From an uncultured Clostridia bacterium (GTDB lineage: Bacteria; Bacillota; Clostridia; UBA1381), in contig CALXWJ010000082.1 in the NCBI GenBank assembly GCA_944392335.1, positions 1-64,000 of the forward strand: DNA of 64,000 nt, written 5' to 3'. Within the stretch, counting starts at the first letter, position 1. The number at the start of each line of letters is the position of its first letter. The notes beneath the pieces were generated by a model. It worked only from the letters and a program-made list of their open reading frames with translations, had not been told where the DNA came from and made no database searches. Positions 45,386 through 54,029 of this stretch are shown here, piece by piece. The translations under genes and the position numbers were made by a program.

Positions 45386-47074
45386 TTATTCAACCGATAA
45401 AATATAATAATATAACGATTGCCCGCCGTATTTCACAGAGACGTCAAAATCATCATATTTCTCTTCAAGCTTGCCGGCAAGCTCCTCTGCCTTTTCACTA
45501 CTTATATCTTCACCGTAATATATGTTAATAAATTCATCGTCATCCCTTACCATTTTATCTATCAGCTGTTCTAAAACCTCTGTTGCATCCGATCCCGTAA
45601 CACTTATGCTGTTCTCTTCTATTCCGAGTATGTCTCCCTCTTTTATATCCAGATCATCGATTTTTGTATCTCTTACAGCATATGTTACCTGCCCGGTCTT
45701 GATCGACCCAATAGCTTTATTCATCGCGTCTTCATTCTTTTTTGCGTCCTTTGATTGGGAAAACGCAAGCATGGCGGAAATACACTGCGGAATACTCTTC
45801 GTCGGTATTACAACAATATTTTTCTTTGATATTTCCTTTGCCTGGTTTGCCGCCATAATTATATTTTTGTTATTTGGAAAAACAAATATTGTATCGGCAT
45901 TTACATGCTTTACGGCATTAACAATATCGTCGGTGCTGGGATTCATTGTCTGGCCGCCTTCAATTATTCGGTCTATTCCTAAATTTTTAAATATATCCGC
46001 AATTCCGTCTCCGACACATATGCTCACAAATCCAAAAGGTTTTTTTTCTCCTTCATCAAAAGTCTCCTGTTCCTCTTCTTTGCGATCATTTTGATTTGCT
46101 GAAATAAGGCTTTGATGCTGATGCTTCATGTTATCTATCTTTATGTTTATCATATCTCCGAGAAGAACCGCACGTTCGAGTATATATCCCGGATTATTCG
46201 TATGGATGTGGACCTTCACTATCTCATCATCATCGATCACAAGCATGCAGTCTCCCTTTAATTCTATGGCAGAACGGAATCTTTGAATATCTGCTTTCGG
46301 GTTATTTTTTTCAACTATAAACTCAGTACAGTATTTATATTTTATATTATTGGAATCAATAGTCTCCTGTGCAGCTGTACGTTCAGTTTTTGATTCGTTT
46401 TTTGTTTGTATGCTTTCAACTACTGCCCCCGTTTTCAAATACTCCAAAACGCCGTCTAAAAAGAATATCCAGCCCTGTCCGCCGGCATCGACCACTCCTG
46501 CTTTCTTCAGCGCAGGCAGCATTTCAGGAGTCTTTGCAAGGGCTTTATTGCCTTTTTTGACAGCACCCGCCAAAACTGTTTTAAAATCATCATCACTCTC
46601 TGAAATTTTAACGGCGCGTTGTGCTATTTCCCTCGCTACAGTTAAAATCGTACCCTCTGTGGGCTTCATGACCGCATTATATGCTGCCTGAGACCCTACA
46701 AGCAATGCATTGGAGAATTGTTTTACATCACATTCGGCAATTCCCTTTAAACTTTTGGAAATACCTCTGAAAAATTGCGACAAAATAACACCCGAATTTC
46801 CCCTTGCTCCTCTTAGAGTTGCATAAGACATTGTATCTGCCACCTTTGTTACAGAAGGCGTAACTATGCCCTGCAAAGATTTTGTCATTGCCATAACCGT
46901 CATAGACATGTTCGTTCCCGTATCGCCGTCAGGTACAGGGAAAACATTTAATTCATCAACAATGTGTTTTTTATTATATAAATTGTTAGCACCCGAAATC
47001 ATCATCTGAGCCAACAATTTTCCATCTATCCTGTTAATAGTAATCTCCTCCCAAACAGTCTTAATTGAAGACAT
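45386..47074 (-). CDS. DAK2-domain fatty-acid-kinase-like protein YloV (FakA family)
   Basis: A 562-residue protein with an N-terminal dihydroxyacetone-kinase L domain (about 15-210: LNVFPVPDGDTGTNMSMT, GARGNSGVILSQFFRGIS, VDAGGQGW), a middle region, and a C-terminal DegV-like domain (about 350-562). It is the FakA/YloV family, the ATP-binding part of fatty acid kinase that works with DegV-type FakB proteins. Its ATG is 3 bp after the yloU stop, the usual yloU-yloV arrangement; recG lies beyond, matching the conserved Bacillus order. Confidence 0.94.
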   Translation of the reverse strand: MSSIKTVWEEITINRIDGKLLAQMMISGANNLYNKKHIVDELNVFPVPDGDTGTNMSMTVMAMTKSLQGIVTPSVTKVADTMSYATLRGARGNSGVILSQFFRGISKSLKGIAECDVKQFSNALLVGSQAAYNAVMKPTEGTILTVAREIAQRAVKISESDDDFKTVLAGAVKKGNKALAKTPEMLPALKKAGVVDAGGQGWIFFLDGVLEYLKTGAVVESIQTKNESKTERTAAQETIDSNNIKYKYCTEFIVEKNNPKADIQRFRSAIELKGDCMLVIDDDEIVKVHIHTNNPGYILERAVLLGDMINIKIDNMKHQHQSLISANQNDRKEEEQETFDEGEKKPFGFVSICVGDGIADIFKNLGIDRIIEGGQTMNPSTDDIVNAVKHVNADTIFVFPNNKNIIMAANQAKEISKKNIVVIPTKSIPQCISAMLAFSQSKDAKKNEDAMNKAIGSIKTGQVTYAVRDTKIDDLDIKEGDILGIEENSISVTGSDATEVLEQLIDKMVRDDDEFINIYYGEDISSEKAEELAGKLEEKYDDFDVSVKYGGQSLYYYILSVE

Positions 47075-47077
47075 TAA

Positions 47078-47449
47078 TTACATATTATCCTGTACTCTTA
47101 CAGATTCAACCAAAACATTCACCTTTGTGACTTTAATACCCGTCTTATTTTCAAGTTTGTACTTTACATTGTGTATGATACTGTCACAGATCACATTGAT
47201 ATTTACACCGTATTCAACCATAATATGAAGTTCAATAACAATACCCGATTCAACAACGTCGATCTTTATACCCTTCGTCATATTGTCATATTTTAAAAGA
47301 TTTACGATTCCGTCCTTCTTGTTTCGTGATACCATACCTACAACACCGTAACATTTATTTGCAACCGCACCGGCAATCGAAGCTATAACACTATTGTCAA
47401 CAAGAACATCTCCGTATTCGCTGTTAATTTTAATAGCCACTTCAATCAT
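47078..47449 (-). CDS. Asp23/Gls24 family envelope stress protein (YloU)
   Basis: A 123-residue protein with the Asp23 fold: VDNSVIASIAGAVANKCYGVVGM (about residues 17-39), ELHIMVEYGVNINVICDSI and KVNVLVESVRV. Family members lie at the membrane and take part in envelope homeostasis. First gene of yloU-yloV. The 306-bp spacer to the recombinase gene is AT-rich, holds the recombinase promoter, and otherwise shows nothing recognisable. Confidence 0.92.
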   Translation of the reverse strand: MIEVAIKINSEYGDVLVDNSVIASIAGAVANKCYGVVGMVSRNKKDGIVNLLKYDNMTKGIKIDVVESGIVIELHIMVEYGVNINVICDSIIHNVKYKLENKTGIKVTKVNVLVESVRVQDNM

Positions 47450-47692
47450 TCCTTTCTATTTTTGATAAGTGAACAATATCCCCATTATTTATTATTTTCG
47501 TTTCAATGCAAACAACAGATCCAACAATCCGTTTTTCTTTATGAAATCCTGTTTTGTCAAACAAAAGCGGTTATTGCGCATTGATATACCATCTCCATCA
47601 TATTTTACTATACTTTAGTCATTTCGTCTATACTTATTTGAAATTTTTATCTAAAATATATCCAAATTAGTCTAAAAATATAATATATGATT

Positions 47693-47721
47693 TGATTTTT
47701 TGTTAAATTTATTATATAATA
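47693..47721 (+). promoter_or_regulatory. Promoter of the Xer-like recombinase gene
   Basis: TTGATT (47693-47698), 17 bp, TATAAT (47716-47721), 34 bp before the start codon. Confidence 0.75.
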
Positions 47722-47755
47722 AAAACCGGAAAATATACCAAAAAGGGATGATCTT

Positions 47756-48868
47756 ATGGCTTTAAACAAAAAGTATTCTTATCTCAAAGAGTACACGGTC
47801 CAAATGCCTGATTTTGTTACGGAATATATAATAGAATATTATAACGGCGAAAGTATCAATACCCAGATTGGGTATTCCATCGACATACGTGTTTTTCTAA
47901 ACTACCTTAAAGCCGAAGTATTTGATCATATTGAAAACATAAAAGACATAACAATAGCTGATATAAACAGGATAAAAGTCACCGATTTGATAAAATTCAA
48001 ATCCTATCTTAAAGAATATTCGCAGGAAAGTTATACTGTAACCGGCAAACCGATAATTCGCGTGTATCGAAATTCCCCCTATGGCATAAACAGAAAAATG
48101 TCCGCAGTAAGAGGATTGTTTATATACCTCTATAAAACAGATCAAATCAAAGAAAACATAACAGACAAGGTAGATTTTGCAAAGCTCCACCAAAAAATCA
48201 AAAAAAGGCTTACTTCACAAGAGACCTTTTCTTTGCTTGATGTTATATACAGCGGCGAAAAATATTACGAGGGACGCCTTTTGACCGAATATAATAACCG
48301 TAAACTCAGGGATATTGCGATCTTCACAACATATCTCGGCACCGGTATCCGTGTAAGCGAGCTTATAAATATAAATATTGAGGATATCGATCTTAACACA
48401 AATACCATCATCGTTACCCGAAAGGGCGGTGACCAACAGGAAATATTTATGCCGAATCAGGTCAAGGAAGCAATTATGATCTATATTAAAGACGAGCAAA
48501 CACGAAAAAACCGTGATATATCCTCAGGGCCCTTGTTTATAAGCCGCAACAAATCAAGATTTACAGCGGCAGGGATCGAAAAATTATTAAAAAACTACTG
48601 TCTGACCGTAGGTATAACCAATCCCGACAAAACAAGGCCTCACGCTTTGAGAAGAACCTTTGCCTGCCAGCTTCTCGAAGACGGCGTCGATATCAAGATG
48701 GTTGCCGATCTTCTCGGTCATAAAAATATAGAAGTAACACATAAATATTATGCACAATATAACGCAAAAGCACGAAAAGACCTTATGCTTCAGCAAGAAC
48801 CCATTCCGGAAAATATTTACAAAACTCTTGAAGATGAAAATACCGTCGACTCTGATAAACAGCACTGA
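47756..48868 (+). CDS. Tyrosine recombinase, XerS-like
   Basis: A 370-residue tyrosine recombinase with all catalytic residues: R in GTGIRVSEL, K in VTRKGGDQQ, HxxR in PHALRRT, H in LGHKN, and Tyr in VTHKYYAQY. The N-terminal SAM-like core-binding domain spans about 15-150. Its length, the long linker (LTSQETFSLLDVIYSGEKYY) and the N-terminal PDFVTEYI region resemble the single recombinase XerS of streptococci more than the roughly 300-residue XerC or XerD. A host role in chromosome dimer resolution is likely, because no phage or conjugative genes lie near it. A cell-encoded dif site was not recognised next to it. It ends in an acidic tail after the catalytic Tyr. Confidence 0.88.
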   Translation: MALNKKYSYLKEYTVQMPDFVTEYIIEYYNGESINTQIGYSIDIRVFLNYLKAEVFDHIENIKDITIADINRIKVTDLIKFKSYLKEYSQESYTVTGKPIIRVYRNSPYGINRKMSAVRGLFIYLYKTDQIKENITDKVDFAKLHQKIKKRLTSQETFSLLDVIYSGEKYYEGRLLTEYNNRKLRDIAIFTTYLGTGIRVSELININIEDIDLNTNTIIVTRKGGDQQEIFMPNQVKEAIMIYIKDEQTRKNRDISSGPLFISRNKSRFTAAGIEKLLKNYCLTVGITNPDKTRPHALRRTFACQLLEDGVDIKMVADLLGHKNIEVTHKYYAQYNAKARKDLMLQQEPIPENIYKTLEDENTVDSDKQH

Positions 48869-48924
48869 ATATTCAGCGCCGACAAAGGCACCAGACATCG
48901 CAAGTTAATTGCTTAAAATAAAAC

Positions 48925-48972
48925 CGCCTGTATCACAATTTTGAAAAACAAACCATGATACAGGCGTAAATT
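48925..48972 (+). terminator. Terminator between the recombinase gene and repeat copy 5
   Basis: CGCCTGTATCA and TGATACAGGCG (48925-48966) with a 20-nt loop. AAAATAAAA before the stem gives a T-rich tract on the minus strand, so it can end the glyS-mscL transcript after the repeat, as well as the recombinase transcript. Confidence 0.75.
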
Positions 48973-49138
48973 TTCAATAAGGGCTTGTCCCGTCTTGGGC
49001 AAGGACAAGAACGAAACAGACGATTTGCGAACCGCCTCTACGTTGCTGCGCTGTAATCAGTGGGAAATTGTACTCTCACTGATTACAAATATAGAACCTG
49101 CCGCCCATTGCGGCGGGGAACATCTTGTCCGCAGTTAT
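48973..49138 (+). repeat. Dispersed structured repeat, copy 5 (with insertion)
   Basis: A 166-bp copy, TTCAATAAGGGCTTGTCCCG to CATCTTGTCCGCAGTTAT. Perfect CTTGTCC/GGACAAG stem, 15-bp central stem, CCTGCCG/CGGCGGG stem, and TGTCC end. The second hairpin is replaced by about 20 extra bp containing GATTTGCGAACCGCCTCTAC, which resembles the end of the MITE-like element at 12509. It begins 6 bp after a terminator stem and is 71 bp from the mscL stop. Confidence 0.92.
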
Positions 49139-49209
49139 AAATAACGTCATTTGTATAAATCTCACCGTTCTTAATATTTGTTTTTATATGGATCCATGAG
49201 TCATATTTA

Positions 49210-49611
49210 TCATTCAGTTGATTTCTTTAACAGATCACGTATTTCGGTAAGAAGCAGTTCTTCATTTGAAAGTTTCGGCTCCTCGTCAGGCTTTTCTTCT
49301 TTCTTCTTTTCATATCTTGCTTTTAATGTATTTATACTCTTTACCATAATAAATACAACCAGCGAGATAATTAAAAAATCAATGACCGACTGGATAAAAC
49401 TGCCGTATCTTATCGATAATTTATCATTTATCACAATAGCGGCGTCCGCCATATTGATTTTACCAGTAATGCAGCTGATTACGGGAGTGATCACATCCGA
49501 CACCAGTGAATTCACTATTTTTGTGAAAGCAGTACCCACAATAATGCCGACAGCCATATCTACTACATTTCCTCTTGATATGAAAGTTTTAAATTCATCT
49601 AATATCTTCAT
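49210..49611 (-). CDS. mscL: Large-conductance mechanosensitive channel
   Basis: A 133-residue homopentameric channel that opens under membrane tension during osmotic downshock. The N-terminal amphipathic helix (MKILDEFKTFISRGN) is followed by TM1 (VVDMAVGIIVGTAFTKIVNS), a periplasmic loop, TM2 (FLIISLVVFIMVKSINTL) and a charged C-terminal helix bundle. The ATG at 49611 gives the canonical N-terminus; a TTG six codons upstream was rejected. 50 bp after glyS on the same strand. Confidence 0.96.
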   Translation of the reverse strand: MKILDEFKTFISRGNVVDMAVGIIVGTAFTKIVNSLVSDVITPVISCITGKINMADAAIVINDKLSIRYGSFIQSVIDFLIISLVVFIMVKSINTLKARYEKKKEEKPDEEPKLSNEELLLTEIRDLLKKSTE

Positions 49612-49661
49612 TATCAGTTCTCTTTTCAACTCTTATGAATAACTTTATATTTTACATATAT

Positions 49662-51053
49662 TTAGAAAGCAAGCTTTTCCTCTATAAATTTATCAATCTC
49701 TGAAATTTTAACGCGGGTCTGTTCCATTGTATCTCTGTCTCTTATTGTAACTGTTCCATCTGTTTCAGAATCAAAATCATACGTAATACACCACGGTGTA
49801 CCGATTTCATCCTGTCTTCTGTAACGTTTTCCTATCGAACCCGCCTCGTCATATTCAACATTATATTTCTTTGAAAGCTCTTCATATACCTTAGCTGCGC
49901 CCTCTGATAATTTTTTAGACAAAGGAAGTATGGCTGCTTTAACAGGCGCTAAAACAGGGTGAAGGTGCATAACAACCCTTGAATCCCCATCTCCCAGATC
50001 CTCTTCGTCATAGGCCTCGACCAAAAATGCCAGCGCAACTCTGTCAGCACCCAAAGAAGGTTCGATACAATAAGGCACATATCTTTCATTTGTAGCAGGA
50101 TCGATATATTCCATACTTTCGCCCGAATGTTCTTGGTGCTGTTTTAAATCAAAGTCGGTCCTGTCAGCTATTCCCCATAATTCTCCCCATCCGAACGGGA
50201 ATACAAATTCAATATCGGTAGTTGCATTTGAATAATGCGAAAGTTCTTCGGGTGAATGATCTCTGAAACGAACATTCTCCTCCTTAATTCCCAAAGATAA
50301 CAAGAAGTTCATACAGTATTCTTTCCAATAATAGAACCATTCCATATCCTTACCCGGAGCACAGAAGAATTCAAGCTCCATCTGTTCAAATTCTCTTGTT
50401 CTGAAAGTGAAATTGCCAGGTGTGATCTCGTTCCTGAAAGACTTGCCTATCTGACCTATACCGAAAGGAACTTTCTTTCTTGTAGTTCTTTGAACATTTT
50501 TAAAATTAACGAATATTCCCTGAGCCGTTTCCGGGCGAAGATATACCACCGAAGACGAATCCTCCGTAACACCCTGAAAGGTCTTGAACATAAGGTTAAA
50601 TTGACGAATATCGGTAAAATTATGTTTTCCGCATTCAGGGCAAACAATATTGTGATCATTGATATATTCGATCATTTTCTCGTTGCTCCAGCCGTCCACT
50701 GTAAGATTTTCACCCTTTGAAAACGCATAATCCTCAATGAGCTTATCCGCTCTGTGACGTGCTTTACATTCCTTGCAATCCATAAGCGGATCCGAAAATC
50801 CTCCCAGATGCCCCGATGCGACCCATGTCTGAGGATTCATGAGAATTGCACAGTCAACTCCCACATTATATTTTGATTCCTGTATAAATTTTTTCCACCA
50901 GGCCTTTTTTACGTTATTTTTAAATTCAACTCCCAAAGGTCCGTAATCCCAGGTATTGGCAAGTCCCCCGTAAATCTCGCTTCCCGCAAATATGTAACCT
51001 CTGCCCTTACACAGCGCAACTATTTTATCCATTGTTTTTTCAGTATTCTTCAT
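49662..51053 (-). CDS. glyS: Glycyl-tRNA synthetase (single-chain class II type)
   Basis: A 463-residue class II synthetase of the eukaryote/archaea-like homodimeric type rather than the bacterial alpha2-beta2 GlyQ/GlyS. Motif 1 region: [18 protein letters not shown]; motif 2: [23 protein letters not shown]; motif 3: [18 protein letters not shown]. Zinc-binding CKECK and CPEC are present. The C-terminal anticodon domain ends with [24 protein letters not shown] precedes the ATG. No T-box leader was seen in the 299-bp upstream gap, which holds only a minimal repeat form. Confidence 0.96.
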   Translation of the reverse strand: MKNTEKTMDKIVALCKGRGYIFAGSEIYGGLANTWDYGPLGVEFKNNVKKAWWKKFIQESKYNVGVDCAILMNPQTWVASGHLGGFSDPLMDCKECKARHRADKLIEDYAFSKGENLTVDGWSNEKMIEYINDHNIVCPECGKHNFTDIRQFNLMFKTFQGVTEDSSSVVYLRPETAQGIFVNFKNVQRTTRKKVPFGIGQIGKSFRNEITPGNFTFRTREFEQMELEFFCAPGKDMEWFYYWKEYCMNFLLSLGIKEENVRFRDHSPEELSHYSNATTDIEFVFPFGWGELWGIADRTDFDLKQHQEHSGESMEYIDPATNERYVPYCIEPSLGADRVALAFLVEAYDEEDLGDGDSRVVMHLHPVLAPVKAAILPLSKKLSEGAAKVYEELSKKYNVEYDEAGSIGKRYRRQDEIGTPWCITYDFDSETDGTVTIRDRDTMEQTRVKISEIDKFIEEKLAF

Positions 51054-51254
51054 TACTTTGACACCTTTCCAAAAAAATCTTATTTTATTTTATCAGATAT
51101 CTGTTTAAAAATCAACATTTTTTCTTTATTTTCTGCTAAAAAAAACGTATCTTTAAAACAAAGGAACTGTTACATCGGCAATATTTGGGATTATACAATC
51201 AATTTCCGATCTCAAATATATGCCGAATGCGGCAGTCCCTTATTAATATCAATC

Positions 51255-51280
51255 ATAACTGCGGACAAGCCCCTATTGAA
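51255..51280 (-). repeat. 26-bp minimal form of the dispersed repeat (a)
   Basis: On the minus strand TTCAATAGGGGCTTGTCCGC then AGTTAT: the left end of the full element joined directly to its right end through the shared CTTGTCC. It sits 73 bp downstream of the glgP stop codon. The rest of the 299-bp glgP-glyS gap shows nothing recognisable. Confidence 0.85.
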
Positions 51281-51352
51281 TAATGCCTGTACAAAACCAT
51301 TTATTATGCGCCTATCCTCACAATGTAATAATTTATTTTACCTTTAATAAAA

Positions 51353-53812
51353 TTATTTTATCGCTTTTAAATGCCATATTTTATCGTTATATTCCTTTAT
51401 TGTTCTGTCGCTTGAAAAATACCCCGCGCAAGCTGTATTCATTACAGCTTTTTTGTACCACTCGTCTTTGTTCCGATACAGCTTTGACAGATTTTCCTGC
51501 ATCTTACAGTAATCTTCAAAATCCCTCAGTACCATATAAACATCGGGAGTTCCGTAATCGCCGAACAATAATGTCTGATATAGATCTCTGAACATTTGAG
51601 AATTGCCGTTAGAAAATTCTCCGTTTATAAGCTGTTCCAAAACCTGTCTTAATGCTCCGTTGAAAGAATATATATCTTTTACTTCCTCCGAATTGTTATA
51701 CTTAAATCTTGCATTTACTTCTTCTGTTTTCAGACCGAAAATAAATATGTTATCCTCACCCACCTGCTCAAGCATTTCGACGTTTGCTCCGTCCAAGGTA
51801 CCTATGGTTAATGCGCCGTTAAGCATAAACTTCATATTACCGGTTCCCGACGCTTCCTTACCTGCCGTTGATATCTGCTCTGAAATATCAGCTGCTATTG
51901 TAAGCTTTTCAGCTGTTGACACACCGTAGTTTTCCAAAAACACTACCTTTATCCGTCCCTTTATTCTCTCGTCGTTGTTTATCTTTTCGGCAACATTATT
52001 GATCAGCTTTATAATAAGCTTCGCCCTTGCATATCCCGGAGCTGCTTTTGCTCCGAAAATATATGTTTTTGGATAATAATCCATATCCGGATTTTCGATC
52101 AGCTTATTATATTCTGCCATAATATGCAACACATTCATCAACTGCCGTTTATATTCATGAAGCCTTTTAGCCTGAACATCAAATATTGATTCGGGATCGA
52201 TATCGATATTATTATGCTCCTTGATATATTCTGCAAGATGAATTTTATTTTTTTGCTTGATTTTACGAAATTCCTCACAAAATTCCTTGTCTTTTGCATA
52301 CGGAACAAGTTTTTTCAGCTCATCGTAATTTTTCAGCCATTTATCTCCTATTTTAGAAGATATCAGCTCCGTAAGCTCCGGATTACAATTTGCGATCCAT
52401 CGTCTGAAGGTTATCCCGTTCGTAATAGAATGAAATTTTTTCGGATTCAGTCTGTAATAATCGGCAAATATATCGGATGTCAAAATTTTTGTATGAAGTT
52501 TGGAAACGCCGTTTATCGCAAAACAGCTGTACAGACAAATATTTGCCATATTTACTTTATTGTCTGCGATGATCGCCATATACTTATGCTTTGCCGGGTC
52601 ATTGGGATATACGCACTCAAGATAGTCCATCAGACGTCTGTTCATTTCCTTAACAAGCATTGCAATTCGAGGTAATATCTTTTCAAACATGTCGAGCGGC
52701 CATTTTTCCAAAGCCTCACTCATAATTGTATGATTTGTATATGCAAATACTCTTTGAGTAATATCCCATGCATCATCCCACGATAGACCTTTATCGTCAA
52801 GCAGTATCCTCATCAATTCCGGGATCGCGAGAGTAGGATGTGTATCATTGATATGAATACAAGCTTTTTCGGGCAGCTTTTTCCAATCATATCCGTATCT
52901 TTTTTCAAATTCCCGTAAAATCCATTGAATGGTAGCAGATACCAGGAAATATTGCTGTTTCAGTCTGAGTTCTTTCCCTTCAATATGATTATCCTCCGGA
53001 TACAGTACCTTTGAAATCACTTCCGCAAGCTGTTTTTCTTCGACTGCACGTACATAATTACCGCTGTTGAATTCCGACATATTCATATTGTTAGGTGATT
53101 TTGCCGACCATAATCTCAATTTATTCACAATTTTTGAATTATAACCTACCAACGGTACGTCATAAGGCATAGCAAGAATTGTATGTGCGTTTTCGTATCT
53201 TACATAGAAACGTCCGTCATGCCAATCGGTATATACCTGCCCTCCAATCTTTACTTCAACGGTTTCTTCCGGACGCGGCACTTCCCACGCATTTCCGTCT
53301 TCAAGCCATGTATCAGGCAATTCCGTCTGATACCCGTCTACAATTTTCTGTCTGAACAATCCGTATTCGTACCTGATGGTACATCCGTACGCCGGCAAGT
53401 CAAGGGTCGTCAAAGAATCAATAAAGCACGCAGCAAGCCTGCCCAATCCGCCATTTCCCAAGCCTGCGTCATTTTCAAGTTCGGCAATATCCTCTAAATT
53501 GTATCCCAAAGAATTTAACACATTTTTGTATTCGTCGGTCATCATCAAATTTAATATATTTGTCGTAAATAATCTGCCCATCAAAAATTCAAAAGACAGA
53601 TAGTAGAGCTTTTTAGAGCCCTCTTCCTTTACCTCTTTATGTGATACTGCCCATTTTGACATTATCCTGTCTCTTGCGGTAAGGGCGCAGGCAGTATAAA
53701 CCATTTTCGGTGTGGCATCTTCCATCACCTTTCCGAAATGGCGCGAAACTTTTCCTATGATCTCAGCTCTTAACGCTTCTTCATTCGCTGTAAGTTTTAA
53801 CTTTTTCTCCAT
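51353..53812 (-). CDS. glgP: Glycogen phosphorylase
   Basis: An 819-residue PLP enzyme that releases glucose 1-phosphate from glycogen. Conserved blocks: YYLSFEFLMGR and ENDAGLGNGGLGRLAACF at the N-terminus, THPTLAIPELMR in the middle, and the PLP-Lys region EASGTGNMKFMLNGALTIGT near residue 660. Length is standard. It is downstream of glgA on the same strand, with a degenerate repeat between, so synthesis and breakdown enzymes are co-located; glgB and glgC are not in this window. Confidence 0.97.
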   Translation of the reverse strand: MEKKLKLTANEEALRAEIIGKVSRHFGKVMEDATPKMVYTACALTARDRIMSKWAVSHKEVKEEGSKKLYYLSFEFLMGRLFTTNILNLMMTDEYKNVLNSLGYNLEDIAELENDAGLGNGGLGRLAACFIDSLTTLDLPAYGCTIRYEYGLFRQKIVDGYQTELPDTWLEDGNAWEVPRPEETVEVKIGGQVYTDWHDGRFYVRYENAHTILAMPYDVPLVGYNSKIVNKLRLWSAKSPNNMNMSEFNSGNYVRAVEEKQLAEVISKVLYPEDNHIEGKELRLKQQYFLVSATIQWILREFEKRYGYDWKKLPEKACIHINDTHPTLAIPELMRILLDDKGLSWDDAWDITQRVFAYTNHTIMSEALEKWPLDMFEKILPRIAMLVKEMNRRLMDYLECVYPNDPAKHKYMAIIADNKVNMANICLYSCFAINGVSKLHTKILTSDIFADYYRLNPKKFHSITNGITFRRWIANCNPELTELISSKIGDKWLKNYDELKKLVPYAKDKEFCEEFRKIKQKNKIHLAEYIKEHNNIDIDPESIFDVQAKRLHEYKRQLMNVLHIMAEYNKLIENPDMDYYPKTYIFGAKAAPGYARAKLIIKLINNVAEKINNDERIKGRIKVVFLENYGVSTAEKLTIAADISEQISTAGKEASGTGNMKFMLNGALTIGTLDGANVEMLEQVGEDNIFIFGLKTEEVNARFKYNNSEEVKDIYSFNGALRQVLEQLINGEFSNGNSQMFRDLYQTLLFGDYGTPDVYMVLRDFEDYCKMQENLSKLYRNKDEWYKKAVMNTACAGYFSSDRTIKEYNDKIWHLKAIK

Positions 53813-53950
53813 ACTTATATACCTTTCTGTATTAATTTAATTATTACTGCTTTTCTTTTAAATCGGAGCAACGCTCCATCAAGCTTGTTTGAAATGCGGC
53901 TTGAAAACGTTGCAACCGGCAATAGGAGCGTTAGCCCCTCAGCGTTTCAT

Positions 53951-54029
53951 CGGGAGATTATAACTACCACAGAAATAATGAATGGAACCCGCCTCCGATA
54001 ACGGCGAAGGACATCTTTTCTTAGGTTAT
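53951..54029 (+). repeat. Dispersed structured repeat, copy 6 (degenerate right half)
   Basis: Only the second half is recognisable: CGGGAGATTATAACTACCAC, then AACCCGCC..GGCG, and GGACATCTTTTCTTAGGTTAT. The left part is replaced by unrelated palindromic sequence with GGAGCAACGCTCC and GGAGCGTTAGCCCC (53865-53940). Its right end overlaps the last codons and the stop of glgA on the opposite strand. Confidence 0.65.

Noticed and set aside
47756-48868. The tyrosine recombinase as the integrase of a prophage or conjugative element
   Set aside because: Flanks are housekeeping genes (yloU-yloV, mscL, glyS), there is no tRNA target or phage/conjugation gene nearby, and the protein resembles XerS.
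51054-51352. A T-box riboswitch for glyS
   Set aside because: No T-box consensus or terminator/antiterminator pair was found in this gap.
53863-53950. GGAGC/GCTCC palindromic stretch as a further repeat family
   Set aside because: Only one clear instance; vague similarity to the first 60 bases of the window was not enough to define a family.
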